The position numbers and the translations under genes were made by a program. DNA of 64,000 bases. It comes from Isoetes taiwanensis (Eukaryota; Streptophyta; Lycopodiopsida; Isoetales; Isoetaceae). Every line of letters begins with the position of its first letter. Position 1 is the stretch's first letter. Positions 31,173 to 43,911 of this stretch are shown in pieces. The stretch spans positions 929,927-993,926 of the forward strand of contig JAJEKV010000001.1 in NCBI GenBank assembly GCA_021234155.1, read 5' to 3'. The notes under the pieces were generated by a model, which was not told where the DNA came from, did not search any database, and saw only the letters and a list, made by a program, of their open reading frames with translations.

Positions 31173-32430
31173 AATATGTAGCATAATACCAGGGTTACTT
31201 TTTTAGATTTTTTATCGCTTTTTCATATGGTTTTTCTATGATTTCGTTGTTGTATTCGTTGAGGTGTACTAAATAGTATTTCTAGAGTGCACCCTTTATG
31301 GGCCGTTGATTTTCGTTGGTTGGAAAATCCGAGGGTTGTTGTCTTTCTCTGCATGTGTTTGTGCATGAACATTGTGCAAGTGTGTGCATGTGCATGTGCA
31401 CATGCATGTGCATGTGTGTGCATGTGCATGTTCATATGCATGTGCATGTGTATTGCATGTATGCAAGTGCAAGTGCATGTGCATGTGTGCATGTGTGTGC
31501 ATGTGTACTTGCCCTCTGGATTCTTATTGCCGGAGTGGATTTACTACCACGAGATGGATTTTTGCTCACACTTACAAGGTATTTTGTTTTTAATGTTTCT
31601 TCGGTTAGCATAATTTTTTTTACAAGGTATTGGTTTCCTGATTCTACAATGTAGTCCGCAAAACCCCTTTTGTTTCCTTCTTATGCTTTGCTGCAGATTC
31701 AAGTTTAGGCCCTCCGTTTTGCTTTCAACTCTTGGATATTTCTGGCTTAGGATTGTTCATAGCAGCCACCTTTAGCTTCAATCAACAAACGGATTCTTAT
31801 GCACACAATAAAGGATTATTCCGGCCTTTTCCATGTCAATGTGATCAGTCAAATAGTGGCCACAAGAATACATTTATATTGTAGGTTTCGATCTTTAATG
31901 AACCGTAAAGGTGAATCATGCATTACCTTTAAGCTAGAGATGGAGCATTCAAAATCATATGGATTGATAAACAATGGTGTCATTGTGAAAGAGAAATAGT
32001 TATAGCGAAGTAACAATATGTAGCATAATAACAGAGGGTTTCTTTTGTGTTGTAAAAACTTTATGACTTTCGTAATAATGGGATCAATCTGCTCTATCTT
32101 TATGGTAACTTTAACTTATGTTCTATTTGTTTTATTGTGATCAAATTCAAAAGCTACAGTGATGAAAGCCTCAAATGAATTCTAGTTTTTTTCTGGTTTG
32201 AATTCTAAATTTTTGTCTGCAGGCGTCCTAAGGCCCCCGAAGGGCCAAAATTTTGGACAATTAACATCCAACATATAAAAGGTAAATCCCCAACACATAA
32301 CAACCATTAACATTAACAACTATTACATAACTACCATTGACATAATTAACATAACCATTGGGTCCAACACATTTAAATTAAAATCCCTTTAAACCCCTTT
32401 GGTTTGGGTGCATATTCACCGGGGTGGCGT
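31173..32430. repeat. 1.26-kb block recurring at 61412-62739
   Basis: This block begins ATATGTAGCATAATA and ends TTTGGGTGCATATTCACCGG. It is found again inside copy 2 of the large duplication with 10-15% small differences. It contains a (TGCATG)n-like tract, a second ATATGTAGCATAATAACAG phrase at 32021, and the left arm of the foldback element. No reading frame is recognised. Its position inside copy 2 but not copy 1 suggests mobility or a template switch. Confidence 0.75.
31376..31508. repeat. Alternating purine-pyrimidine (TGCATG)n-like tract
   Basis: About 130 bp of GTGCATGTGCATG variants, almost entirely alternating purine and pyrimidine. Cys/Met/His-rich ORFs on both strands are by-products. 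The corresponding tract in the other copy is 61608-61755. Confidence 0.9.
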
Positions 32431-32811
32431 GGGGCAGCCGAGCCCTCATAATTGTTTTTTGCACTGAAATCAACACCATATAGTATTTCGCTTGAAATCT
32501 TATAGTATTTTCTTAATCTTATTATACAAGATAGCAAATTTTGTACTTGCATACCCCACAAACGAGGAACTTTACGTGCGGTATAGATTAAGGAATAGGG
32601 GTGAATATGCCTATCCAACAGCTCTCGTTGCCCGAAGTCACCCCCCGTGTGAATATGCACCCAAACCAAAGGGGGTTTAAGGGGGATTTTAATTTAAATG
32701 TGTTGGACCCAATGGTTATGTTAATTAATGTCAATGGTAGTTATGTGTTAGTTGTTAATGTCAATGGTTGTTATGTGTTGGGGATTTAATTTTTATATGT
32801 TGGATGTTAAT
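32260..32811. mobile_element. Foldback element with about 180-bp inverted arms
   Basis: The left arm (32260-about 32443) starts ATTAACATCCAACATATAAA. The right arm (about 32626-32811) ends with its complement. Both carry CCCTTTAAACCCCTTTGG and GGGTGCATATTCAC in mirrored positions and repeated AACCATT/CATAAC phrases. The loop is about 180 bp. No transposase, and no clear target duplication at the outer ends. Only the left arm is present in the copy at 62520-62735. Confidence 0.8.
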
Positions 32812-32879
32812 ATTACGTGGTTATGTGTTAGTTGTATCCATGCAACTTTACATATCCATGCCCCTAGTAGTAGGTATTT

Positions 32880-33720
32880 TTTTTTTTTTTTTTCTTTGGA
32901 ATTTTTCATCTTGAAGTGCAAGCTCATGAATGGAGTACATGTAAGTCCTCCTCTCATCACACGTATAATCTTGGAAGGTGGCTCTTTGCTTCCACCAATT
33001 CATCAATTTCAAACTTCGAACACAATTATCCCAACAACATTCTATTCCCCTTACCTTAGTCGAGCTTCACATGAACAATCACTACTTGACTTGGACCTTT
33101 TGCTGGATAATGTTTCACCCGAAAGTGTGCCCTCTTCTCTCAGAAAATATGGTCCTGGCAGCTATTGGAGGTGCATTAAGAAAATTAGTGTCATCCACAA
33201 CCCTCCGGCTCTAGTAAAAGAATTCTCCTATAAACTCAATGCGGGGCTATAGAGGCATGATGCATGGAATCTCCAATTGTTTAATACAAAGCAAAGGCAA
33301 TCGGGGTGATTTTACCTTTTTCCTTCCATTTTTCTTCTAAAATTTTTCTTCTAAAATTGTTATGGCCACACCCACTTTATCCTCTCTAACCTTTCATCAT
33401 TGACGGCTTGGATAGGATCACCTAGTATGATAGTTCCTTCACCTACTAGCTCCTTATTGCATTGCCGCTTCACTTTCACCTTCTTATTCTTCCAATCCAA
33501 CCTAAGCGGAGGATAATTTGCTTAGTAGTCTCAGCCTCAACACCCTTTGGGTGGTCCACACCATTGACCTACAAGAACAATGTTAACAATGGGGTAACAA
33601 TGTGATAAGAACATGTGGTAACAATGTTGATACATGTTGGGGGAATAGGTATTACATTTTTACCTTTTTAGGATCCACGCGTTTCACCTATATAAGTTAA
33701 ATGTCTTAATATTAGTTCGA
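32880..33720. other. No recognised gene
   Basis: A plus-strand ORF (32752-33252) runs through a T-run at 32879-32893 and then reads SLDLDLLLDNVSPESVPSSL-like sequence. I cannot link it to a family. It may include part of a decayed exon (33000-33250). Confidence 0.3.
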
Positions 33721-33723
33721 AAG

Positions 33724-34790
33724 AATAGAATAGAATAGAATATGATTTTATCGTCCCCAGGAGACCAACTGGCCTATGGGACCTAAGTACAAAGAGAGCA
33801 GCGAAGCGATTACTACCAGATTAAAACCCCCACTAAGGGTTTTAGGAAAAACCTTAGTAGCAATAAGGATGCCGATATCTTTGCAAATTATATACATAAT
33901 CCACAAGTACAGCTGAGGTTAATGTCTGACGGGGGGCATGGCGAGTCCGCGTATCCATTACCTCCGAGGTACGATCCCAACAAGCCCTCTGAGGCCGTTG
34001 CCGGTAAGCTCATGCAAGGCCCGATGGGGCACAAATGCGAAACATACCGAGAGAGCCTGACATGTCAGAAAGACGCCCGGACAGGCCGAAGGCGGCGACT
34101 TTCATCCTCAATGGCTCGTTGGCCACAAGATTGGCGGACTCGTCCTCACGGCTCCCGAATCCATCTCCCCTGCCCTCATCGCGGAGGTGGTGTGCACCGT
34201 CTTGAATGGAAGCAATCACCCCCGCGCTTTTCATGGGTAGATGGGTGCAATGTAGTGGTGTGGCCCCCGTGAGCATGGGATTAACCTGCTGTCGATAATT
34301 TGCCACCTTGACATGGACAAGGCCTCGTGATCCCAAAGCTTGGCCATAAAGCAAGCATCCAAGTGCTTCTTCAAATGCGCGTTCCTTGATGTAATGCAGA
34401 CTTGGTCCACATCTGCGTGCCCTGCATTCCATAGCGAGAACCACTGGGCTTGTTTGTCTTTCCAAAGAAGCTTTAGTGTTGCTGGCCCATCACCACCGCC
34501 AAAGCAAGGTTGGGCGGCCGGCTTCATCCATAGCCACCACCTTCCGGAAGTAAATAATGGGATGTTCCATCGCAGCCCTCCAGAATGGAAGGGCTTTTGT
34601 CTCACGGAGCAAGATCCGATATGGGATAGTGGATTTCACTCCAGTGCGGGCCAAGAAGGCCTTCTGTACCTGCTCTAGATCGTTCCAAGTGGTGAGGGAT
34701 ATCACTGGCCCCCACACTTCTGCCCCATAGAGGAGGACCGGTTCAACCAAGGCCCTGAACAAGTGTGCCTGGTGACCCCATGCATACAAC
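33724..34790 (-). pseudogene. LINE reverse transcriptase C-terminal part, 5'-truncated
   Basis: The minus strand reads HLFRALVEPVLLYGAEVWGP then LEQVQKAFLARTLGV-like sequence, YRILLRETKALPFWRAAMEH and RPTLLWRW. After a frame change it reads LKLLWKDKQAQWFSLWNAGH. This is the conserved region downstream of the RT palm in plant and moss LINEs. The element's 3' end is marked by a pentanucleotide tail, TATTCTATTCTATTCT on the minus strand (33724-33745). The 5' end stops near 34790 with no ORF1, endonuclease or catalytic RT block. It is a dead 5'-truncated insertion. Confidence 0.8.
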
Positions 34791-34914
34791 TAACCTTGCT
34801 TGTGATTTACGTTGTTTTGCATTGCATGTAGGGCTTTCCAACAAAGTAATTATGAGAATAGATTAAAGGGAACTTCAAAAAATACAAAAAAAAAAACATT
34901 AAATGGGCAAATAT

Positions 34915-35160
34915 ACGTTGTAAGTGCAGCCAAAAATAGGTTGTAAGTATAGCTTAGGTGTAGATAATTATGCAAAATTAATGATAACATAAGGTGTATG
35001 GTAGTAGTACTAAAGAGGTAAGTATAGGTCGTAATTCTAGATAGGCCAAAGTTGGTTGTAAGTATAGCTGAGGTCTAGGTAATTATACAAAATTGATGAC
35101 AAAACAGGTTTTAAGTATAGCTGACATGTGAGTAATTCTATCTTATATTATAATGCTATT
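34915..35160. repeat. 111-bp tandem repeat, just over two units
   Basis: GGTTGTAAGTATAGCT(T/G)AGG occurs at 34943 and 35054, and partial units start at 34917 and 35107. Each is followed by TAATTAT(G/A)CAAAATT(A/G)AT. AT-rich and non-coding. Confidence 0.8.
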
Positions 35161-35830
35161 GTGTAAGTGTTGGACCCAGCCCTAATTTGGACGCTCCAGA
35201 TTCGACTAAACTGATGGTGAAGATCATAAGCTCTTTAGGGTTTGCGAGGGCGGCTATGGCACCCGCTTCACTCCTTAGTTTCTAGAACAATCATTCATCT
35301 GTTATTCTATTCGTGGGCAGGGTGGTTTGGGATATTGAAGAGTTCTATTTCTTTCAAATCCAGCAGAGTTCCGTTTAGTTGAAAAAATTTGTGGGCGGAC
35401 TGGCAATTTCAAACGAGGGTTTTTTGGTTAAAGTAACTAATGTAACCGATGACGTTTAGGCTTCCCTTTGCGGAGCTCTAGAGTGTTTACCAGAGGCTGT
35501 GGGGCGAGCAGTCATCACCAATTTGATTTCCACTATTCTGCTTTGCATTTCTGCTCCCAGATCAAAAAAATAACGGACTTCTTAGTTCTGTATTCCACCA
35601 GAACAATTTTCCTAATTTCGACACTGCCCAATGCTCCATGCCAGCGATTATCTGATATGGCTGCTACAGGTAATTTTGAATTTTCGTGGTTGTTTTTGTT
35701 TGCATGTATAGCTATGGTTCCAGCTTTACTTTGTTTGAAATTGTATGCAGCTATATACGGCAAAAAATCTCGCATGCTTGCCTTCTACCCAGGCCACAGG
35801 TCTTGCCATTCTGTTGAACTGTAGGAACAA
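35160..35830 (+). CDS. Possible first exon of an unidentified gene
   Basis: An upstream phrase CAGCCCTAATTTGGACGC (35171) is followed by a plus-strand frame from 35468 reading SRVFTRGCGASSHHQFDF, TIFLISTLPNAPCQRLSDMA and then ATG with a GTAATT donor near 35670. The beginning could be a transit peptide. No family is recognised and no downstream exon was found, so confidence is low. Confidence 0.3.
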
Positions 35831-35938
35831 TTTGCCTCAGTGATGCTCATGCCACTATAGATGAATTGAGTTTAAAAGGATTGGATTTTATAGCTAACTA
35901 GGAAGTGGAGAGCTCAGTAGCAACTCTGCAACTCTTAT

Positions 35939-36178
35939 AGTGAATTTTGATTGTGCTCTTCAAGGTGACTAACAGTTATTAGCACACAAAAATGGACAAC
36001 ATCAGATGAGTATATAAACATGGCAAAGCAGGGTGCATTAAGCCCTTCTGATTATGCTTGAATTTGCCCTCTTCATGGTGACTAACAGATGGAGTCCTCA
36101 TTTGCATTTGGCACACAAAGATGGACACCATCAGATGACTATGTAAACATGGAAAAGCAGGGTGCATTAAGGTCTTCT
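35939..36178. repeat. 120-bp tandem duplication
   Basis: Two units with GGTGACTAACAG, CACACAAA(A/G)ATGGACA and GCAGGGTGCATTAAG in the same order, starting near 35939 and 36057. A smaller pair of 30-bp repeats (TTCAGGATGGT) lies at 36250-36292. Confidence 0.85.
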
Positions 36179-36299
36179 GCAGACTTTGCGCTTGGTGTTC
36201 TCCATGCAGCCAGTTGATATGATAAGATTTTAAACATAAGGCAGTTTACTTCAGGATGGTGTACATAAGACAGTTTGCTTCAGGATGGTATGCCAATCA

Positions 36300-37100
36300 G
36301 GTAAAGATTCATTCTCGTAGCGTTAATTTTTCGTGCATTTGTTATACCGTTCGCTCTTATGCGAAATTAAAAGGCAATGACAATTGACCTTCCCCTGTGG
36401 CTTAGGGAAGGCTACTAGAGTGCATATTAGGACAGCTTAAAAATAAAGTTGTTAATGGGGGATACAATATAAGATCATTCACAATGATAGCATGTGATTG
36501 CCAAGATTAGGAGGTCAAATGGAGATCTTCTTGCTGCTGAAATTCTGTTGTGTTGCCTTTGAAGTTACATTTTGTTTGAAGTTGAATTTCTTGCAAGCAT
36601 CTTTAGTCTGCCGAGATTGCCATGTTTTGGACTTTACCAACCTAGAGCATTTTTGTAGTTGATAAGATTTTTATACAAACTTATTTTCTAAATCTTCTCG
36701 ATATGCATTGTTTCACACGCTTTTGATTGTTTCCACACATTTTGGGGAAATAATTTGAACAGATTGTCCTGTATCTGAAGATGCAAATTATGCCTATAAA
36801 CTTCACAGTGGGTCAATGCATGAATTCCACTAGCACATGCTCAAGGATGTAGGATTGAGCGAGAATAAATTGCGCATGTTAATAGTTTTGCAAGCGTTTT
36901 CTCGACCATCTTGCACAATAGAAAGATTATCCAATGGCCACATGCTACCAACATGAATGGTAAGTTTGGTAACATTACTTTTGCATATATAAGTGGATGT
37001 GATGTTCTGGATGTTAAAATGCAATAAAACCAGTCGTGGGCAAAAAGATTGGGCCATTCTTTCTGATAAATGCTTTCAGATTGGATTTGACATATTTTTG
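36300..37100. other. No recognised gene
   Basis: AT-rich. Minus-strand ORFs at 36830-37110 overlap each other in two frames and show no domain. Confidence 0.45.
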
Positions 37101-37109
37101 CAATAAGCA

Positions 37110-37210
37110 TGGGGTCTAAACAGGATGTATCAACTTCTAAAGGTCAAGCACTTGCAGATGAGAACAGGGAAGAAAGAACTACGGTGGAGATTTGGTTTGC
37201 GAATGCTCCC
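37110..37210 (+). pseudogene. Possible Rab8/RabE GTPase fragment
   Basis: The plus-strand reading VSTSKGQALADE followed by TVEIWFANA matches the plant Rab8/RabE segment before and after the G5 SAK motif, with the SAK motif itself deleted. Ten contiguous matching residues recalled from the family support the call, but the piece is short. The rest of 37210-38280 shows no recognisable exon. Confidence 0.3.
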
Positions 37211-38280
37211 TTCACTTATGTTAGGCACTCATATTGGATTTTTCTCTTTTCCTACAGGATGTAGCAAAGACCATCCTGCTTCTAAGCTAATAGGTGCTAA
37301 TATATCATATTACTTTGCAATTGTCATCGCTCCAACTTTGCTGCTACTGAAAGATTTTCTCTCTCATTAACATTGGTTGCATAATAGAAAGATTATACAA
37401 TGGCCATTTTAGGAATTGTGTTAGACACCATACCACATGGAGGGCACCAAGGAAAAATGACATCATAATTCTTGCCATTAATATGGGCAAAACATAACAT
37501 CCTGTTGTGTTTGGCATTCACGTTGGCTTGCAAGTTTGCTGCTTGGGGACAATTGTTTTTTGTCACATCTACCAATGTTCTCTCCTTCAGACACAGTACA
37601 ACAACATAATAGGGGCAGGGTTATATGTAATGGGAACTGGACCACTAAGGATTTATAGTTTGATGTATATAAGTGGTCCTGCAAGTGAAGGTATTGGCAT
37701 AGACATGGAGTCAAAGTGCTTATATGTAATAGAAACCAGTGAGAAGAACATGCCTGCCTATTATAGCAATGCTTTTCACCGCTTTTTCTTTACAGGGTAG
37801 CTTATTTGTTAATGTGAATTATCCGTCTAATACAACACAATCTTAATGAATCCTTTTTTTCTTTGATTGTTTTCTACTAGAAACCCCTTTATTTTGTTAG
37901 CAACATTGTATATAACCTCCCAAAATGCCAAATTCAATGCTTTTGACTCTTCAATGTCGACGCTCATGATGCAATTTTTAATGGATGCACATGATGCTCC
38001 AGGAAAATTTGTTGAGGTCATGTACAACTACACATCAATAATACAAAAAAAACCGCTAAGAAAAGAAAACAAAAAACATACAACACATTATGACTCCAAG
38101 AATCTTTGTGAAGCATAATATTATATTCTCTCATGTCATTTACAAGTTCCCAGCCTATGCCCAGCAACGCTGGGCACCCTTACTAGTAGAGAATTAATGA
38201 TAACCTAGGGCGTAATTAATTCAATAGAAGTAATGATAGCTAATTCGTATGATGTGATGGAATCATAATTACAACCGCGC

Positions 38281-38895
38281 CTATACGAAACCTTGTATGC
38301 AACTACTATATCTTGCATGAAACCCCTTCATTCCTTCAACCGCCCATCCTTTTCTTCCTTCTAGAGCCATTTTCTTCCTTCCTTCTAGTGCCATTTTCTT
38401 CCTTCCTTCCTTACCATGGTGAGCCATCTTTGCCTGCCCATCCCGCCAAGCTCCATCCCATCCGGACTCGCCGGAGGGGCTAAGAAGGGAGATAAAAAAT
38501 TGATCAAGAAATCCATTCCCCACTCCATGAGTGCGCTGCGGGCTGCCTTCCGCACCATAGATCGGATGAATGCGAGGACTTGTTTATTGGGGGCAAGCTT
38601 CTGGGGAAAGTGAGTATCTCGGCACCAGCTCTAGCAGCCCGGAGTCCCCCCATACATCGCGAGATTAGGATGAAGAGTGGAGAAGGAGGTTGAAAAGCGT
38701 GTAAGAAATGGAGGAAAAAAAAATGAGGAGTGGCAAGAACAATTGGAGGAAGAGAAGAAAGATTATAATGGGCGCCCTCTACTCCTGGATGATGAAGAAG
38801 TTCGCGAAGCCATCTTTGAAGAGATGGCAGATGAAAGCTCAGAGGAAGAAGGGGAGGAGGAAGAAGAGGAGGGCTGATTTTTTTTTTTTTTTTGT
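38281..38895 (+). CDS. Unidentified Glu-rich ORF next to a T-run
   Basis: The plus-strand frame 38677-38877 ends REAIFEEMADESSEEEGEEE, then EEEG and a stop. A T-run follows at 38877-38893. An upstream frame (38416-38613) reads KKGDKKLIKKSIPHSMSAL. TTCC-rich short repeats lie at 38345-38412. Composition suggests coding history, but no domain is recognised. Confidence 0.3.
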
Positions 38896-38899
38896 TATT

Positions 38900-40060
38900 T
38901 AGTTTTTGTTCAGAAAGTGAGCTGGGCATCTCAAAAATGTCCTCAAATGATGATTATGAATGGAGCTAGGCATCTCCTTAAACTGCCTAGAACTTTGTAA
39001 TTTTGTGGCTGATAGCGCCAACTCTAAAACCAAAAAGGCCTTATATGTAAATTATTTCAATGGCAATACAAGGATTTACTGGCTGTAATATGTTTCTTTA
39101 GTTTCTACTCTAACTTTAAAGCAGTACTGTAATTTCTTCAGAAGCTGTTTTGAATGCTGACTCTTTCATTCTTAATTTTGAGAGAGCTCAACTGAAATCA
39201 TGCCAGTGAAAATATGTTTGTGCAAAATGTTTAAATTGTATTGTAGTCCCAATACACCGACGTGAATTGCATACAGTAACTAGCTTTCTTATCTTAATAT
39301 TTCCTCTTACAACAAAGACTTTTGCTAATTTTATTAATGCATTAAATCAGTTTACACTTCAAAAGACTTCTGCTAATGCCAGTAGTGCATTTAAATTACA
39401 AATGAATGGAGTTCGTTGGCGTGGTAAAAATCACTAATTTGTTTTCTCTCTAACTTACAGATTTATGAATTGATTACGGCGATATTCAATTGAACATACA
39501 TCGCCGCGATATTCAATTGAAGTTCCTCCCGTGGCGGATGGGACATTTCTTGCGTGGCCTATGCCAATCTTATAGTTTCATGGCCGGCCTTTGATATTTA
39601 CTGCCATATTAATCGCTTGATGAGATGTGGTGGGGGTGGCTACAAGCATAAAGGCTTATTCAATGAGTTGTGCCGCGTTCGAGGGGCTTGAAATGGAGAA
39701 TGCTCACCGAAGAGCGTTGCAGTGCAGCGAAGTCATTTTGGGTAATATCATAATAGGCAGCACCATCCGATTTGCATGTTCTTGTGTGCCAGCCTCTGTT
39801 ACAACAAAGATTTGAGACTGCTGTGCGGCATTTGAGACGACCGAGAACAACATACGGATGAATAACAACAGATGTAATTAAAACAATGTAAAAAAAAGTG
39901 TCTAGTGTTTTAAATTCCTGAATGGTCTGGTCTGCAGGCCTTATAGTTTTGAAATTTTGAATGAATGGTCCGGTATGCAAGCCGTTTTAGTTTCATACAT
40001 ATTACTTAATCAGCTTGAGCATCTTAGTATAAGCACTCAATCTACTTTTCTGATGCATCT
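38900..40060. other. No recognised gene; short direct repeat
   Basis: The phrase CGATATTCAATTGAA is repeated at 39480 and 39508. Minus-strand ORF 39660-39980 is open but unassigned. Confidence 0.45.
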
Positions 40061-40072
40061 TCCTCTATTTCT

Positions 40073-40300
40073 TCAAGAAAAATGAAATTCACCTTCTTTA
40101 AGCGAATTACCTGGCCATGCAACAAAGGTCGATGATGCTTTCACCGATTGTGTCTCCATCGGGATGCCTTCGGGTAATGCCCGTCGCCGATTGAAATGGC
40201 AACTGGTTACTAGGATCTTCACATGATCATTTCCAAGAGGAACTCCATGGCATACCGCTCCGGATCGACCGATTCTATCTTGCAATTTCCACCCTCCTCT
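40073..40300 (-). pseudogene. CACTA-associated DUF8039-like domain fragment
   Basis: The minus strand reads GAVCHGVPLGNDHVKILVTS then SVKASSTFVAWPGN. The order (HG-x-PLG-x-D-x-VKV ... V-x-E-A-x-x-TFVAWP) is that of the DUF8039 domain found with plant CACTA transposases. The expected Val-Gly-Glu-Ala is replaced by VKAS, and no other part of the protein is in frame. It suggests a second, separate CACTA remnant in the middle of the window. Confidence 0.55.
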
Positions 40301-40309
40301 TCAAATTAA

Positions 40310-43300
40310 ATTGCCAAAGATGTAACATTCTCTCCAACGCTATTCAATCTCGTGAAGATTATGGGATTAATTTGGAGCTTGGGATCTGGAAAGTAGATGA
40401 ACTTACATGAAGGCGACATCGGCTCCGTACGAGCTTCTTCCCAGTTCTTCCAGTTCTTCGAAGTTCTTCCGTTTCTTCGAAGTTCGAATGGCAAGAAAGG
40501 CTGGAGGCAAGATTAGATGGTAGTTTCAAATTATCCATTAATTATGCTTTGCTTTTTTAGCGGGCCGAGTGAAATCTTATGAAATAAAACGGCGTGACAT
40601 GTAGGGTTGAGTTGGTTGGTGCGTTGGGATTGCATAAAGTCTTTCTAGAATCTAGTGCAATGGCCTTTGGAGCCTGTTGCATATTCTGAAATAGTAATAC
40701 ATTAACTTCATAAGTTGAAGATGTTAATGGCTTGTGAGGTGTATGTGCATTTTATTGCCAAATATTAATGGGCTTCATTTTCCGAATCTTGCACTTTTTA
40801 AAGACAAAGGGAAGCATTTAACCCTATTGATTTAAGAGAACAACAACTCATTATTACCAAGGGAATGGAATGTATCTTTTGTGGAAATTCATGCTAGAAA
40901 AAAATTTATTATTTATTGAGCTTAAATGCAATTTTTACATTACATGGGATGACGAAAATTCCAATGTATAATTTGTCAATACTAGTTTCTTTATTGGGCA
41001 AAGCCTACCCTACTCTTTACAAAAATAAGGGCAAAACCATAGTGCTTTAGGCAACTTTTTTTTTTTTTTTTTTGAACAGTTGAAACAAAGGGTGGTGCCA
41101 TCTAGAAAGTTATGTAAACCTCATTACCATAATATGGAATCGGACCCAAGTTTGGGGGTTTCTTTGTGTTTTTGTATTTATCTTGTTTTACTTTCCTATA
41201 AAAGTTCCATTATAAGCGACAATGTGTTATTATGGTGTTATGTTGAAATATTTTCTTTTGACTTGTTTAAAATACCAAAAGACAATATGATATGCCCTTC
41301 CATTCCTTATGTGTACATCACTAAACTAAAACAAGTTGATAAAATTATCTCAAATGACTTTCAATTGAGAGGACATGAGAAATGTAGAGGGAGACGAAAA
41401 AGCCATCTTTGGCGATAAGCACGCTTGATTATCAAGTAATCACATAATGATATTAGGCAGAATGTATCCAATCGAGATTCGAGTCAATCTTGAATATTGG
41501 CTCACAATCTTATAGACACTACAATATCAAATGCCATCTTGCATTTGATTTTACCACAAAAGAACTCATAGATCGCGATAAGATGTGGCATGCCAAACAA
41601 TGCTATACTTGCCAAAAATATAGTTTGCTTATGGAAGACTGAGATATGATCATGTGGATTTGAAGCCTATTTTGAAGATGAAGAATCTTTGCAAATATAA
41701 CTAGACATGTCATGTATACTGCATATGTCTAATACGGACATTGCTTCATATAAAGCTGTTGAATCATGGTTTATATTTGTTCTCATGGGGAATAATAAAG
41801 CACACAATGCTCTCAATACATCACGCCTCGCGCATTTGCATTGTAACCGCATCATTCGCGGCACTAAAGGCCATGCCTAACCCATAAACATTGTTGTAGA
41901 AAATTCCTACATCAAAAAATAGACATCATCTTGTTTTTAAAAAATGGAGTCAAAAAAGGCGTAACATAAAAGCAGGGAACTGGCAAACTCATATCTAGCC
42001 TTTAATGCTATTCAACATTGACAAAAGGGATTATATTACTGAAACCTCAAAGTTGTAGGATGGTGGTACATATAGGAATAAAGTGAAAAAATATATCAAT
42101 TTTAACCTACCTGCTAGGCAATGAAGGGCAAATACAATCCAAAATGAAATCGCCCAAGATCATTTCAAGCCGGGCCGTGATCCAAGGTCAGATCACCAAC
42201 TATGTTTGTTGGAAACGTTTGCACTAGTAGCCTCGTCTTATCTCGCATGCCAATTCTCACAACAATTTAAATTAGCACAAAATGATTAGTTAGAGATGGA
42301 TGAAGGGAGGCATAACTTAATTTCATTTGTTCTCAGAAGTCAAGTCCCTCGACAAACGTTTCTCTTCCGCCCGCTTGCAAATGTTCATGGTAACACGCCG
42401 GATTGCTTGGGATAGCTGGCGGAAAACTCCGAAGTCGTAAAACGATCTTGACATGACTTACTCACTGCCATTATTATTTGAATAGGTATTAAACTTACAT
42501 CTTCATATTCCCCGACTGTGAGAACCATCATTCCATGCAAATTCCAAAACAAAGCCAGAAGTTTTCGCTAAATTTCTTCTCTAGTGCATCGCATACCCCT
42601 TGCAACATAACGTAAACGTTATAATTCCCTTCCACTTAAACCTAGGGTTCTACCTAACTTTGTTCCAACCGCAAAGCCGAACGACCATTAAACAGCTTTG
42701 AATCGCCATAATAGCTCGAAAGCACCCCGCACTTTATGGTAGATTGGTGAAACAAGCAGAACAAAATATTATGAACTTTAGATTAACCTTGATATACCGG
42801 GTTCTTACCTCCATCGCATGCAACCGCATCGCATAAAACGCAGGTCTCGCGGAAAACATAAGTAATGGAAAAAGGGATGACAAATATGCAAGGGAAGAAC
42901 ATCTCCCCGCCATAGACACCGGAGTTTCGGCTGCACCGCTTTCAGCAAACATGAAAAGAAGATCGCAGCCTACAACATTCTCAAAGCGAAGGATTTGTCC
43001 ATAGCCGGAGCAAATCGCCTACACCGCCAACTTATAAAGCCGTTCAAAAGGATTTTGTCCTAGTTATAACTAGTGATACCCTTGTTGCCGCGAGCTCAAG
43101 ATATGCCACCGCCCATAGCAAAGAAGAGGAAACACGCCTACGCTTTTATCCTGACCGCCAGGCGAAATGAAAGGTGCGCGCAATCGCCAGGAATTCGCGA
43201 AGCTTAATTTCCCCGCCGAGGATTCAAAATTTCAGAGAATCCATCGACTAAATTGATTTTGGGTGACGGCACTCCATTATCGGCATAGCTAGAATTGCGT

Positions 43301-43900
43301 ACTTTTGTGCGGGGGTTAGGCAACCCCGCTAAAACAAAACAATCCAGGGCAATAAACATTGACATAAAAGCAAAAGGATCATTATTGATGTCTCTATACT
43401 TTCAATTGTGAAGAAATTAAAAATTTAGGATATTATCAAATTTGTTTAGTGTAACTCATGCGGACTGGCCGCTTAACTAAAGAAAACTGATGCCGTAAAA
43501 TTGTTCATTTCAAAGAAACCCAATCTGACGTAATTTAAAGAATTAAATAGCAGATAGTTTGAAAAATTGCAAATCGACCGCTCAAAAATTGAAAGCAAAA
43601 GGCGGTGGATCGCCATATAACAACAACTTATAACTAAAGTTTGAATCAAAATCTCCTTCTGCTGCGTTTCGTTTCGGTTAGTGCACTACAATATTGCAAC
43701 CAACAAGTACCTGGATTTATATAACTCGCGGCATCTCACATCAACCTTTATTCACATAATCCTCGGTCTCTATTACCACCTATCTACCCTTATATTATAA
43801 AGTTTTTAGTATGTCATGAAGCAAACCTCAATTTGGATCTGCTGATCATCCTGATCATCCAGCGTCGAAGATGTATCGCCACCACTTCCCACCATCGTGG
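40310..43900. other. 3.6 kb without a recognisable gene
   Basis: A T-run sits at 41049-41071 followed by an unassigned plus-strand ORF (41080-41418). At 43306-43322 a GGGGGTTAGGCAACCCC inverted phrase recalls the GGTTGCCC core of the inverted-repeat arms at 10.7, 15.0, 22.4 and 26.2 kb. Elsewhere only short ORFs occur. The texture from about 41400 on is similar to that of copy 2. Confidence 0.45.
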
Positions 43901-43911
43901 ATTGGCCATAC

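Noticed and set aside
31223..31654. Cys/Met/His/Val-rich ORFs resembling metal-binding peptides
   Set aside because: Translations of the TGCATG-type tract in several frames on both strands.
36830..37110. Two overlapping minus-strand ORFs
   Set aside because: Shadow frames in AT-rich DNA with no domain and no splice context.
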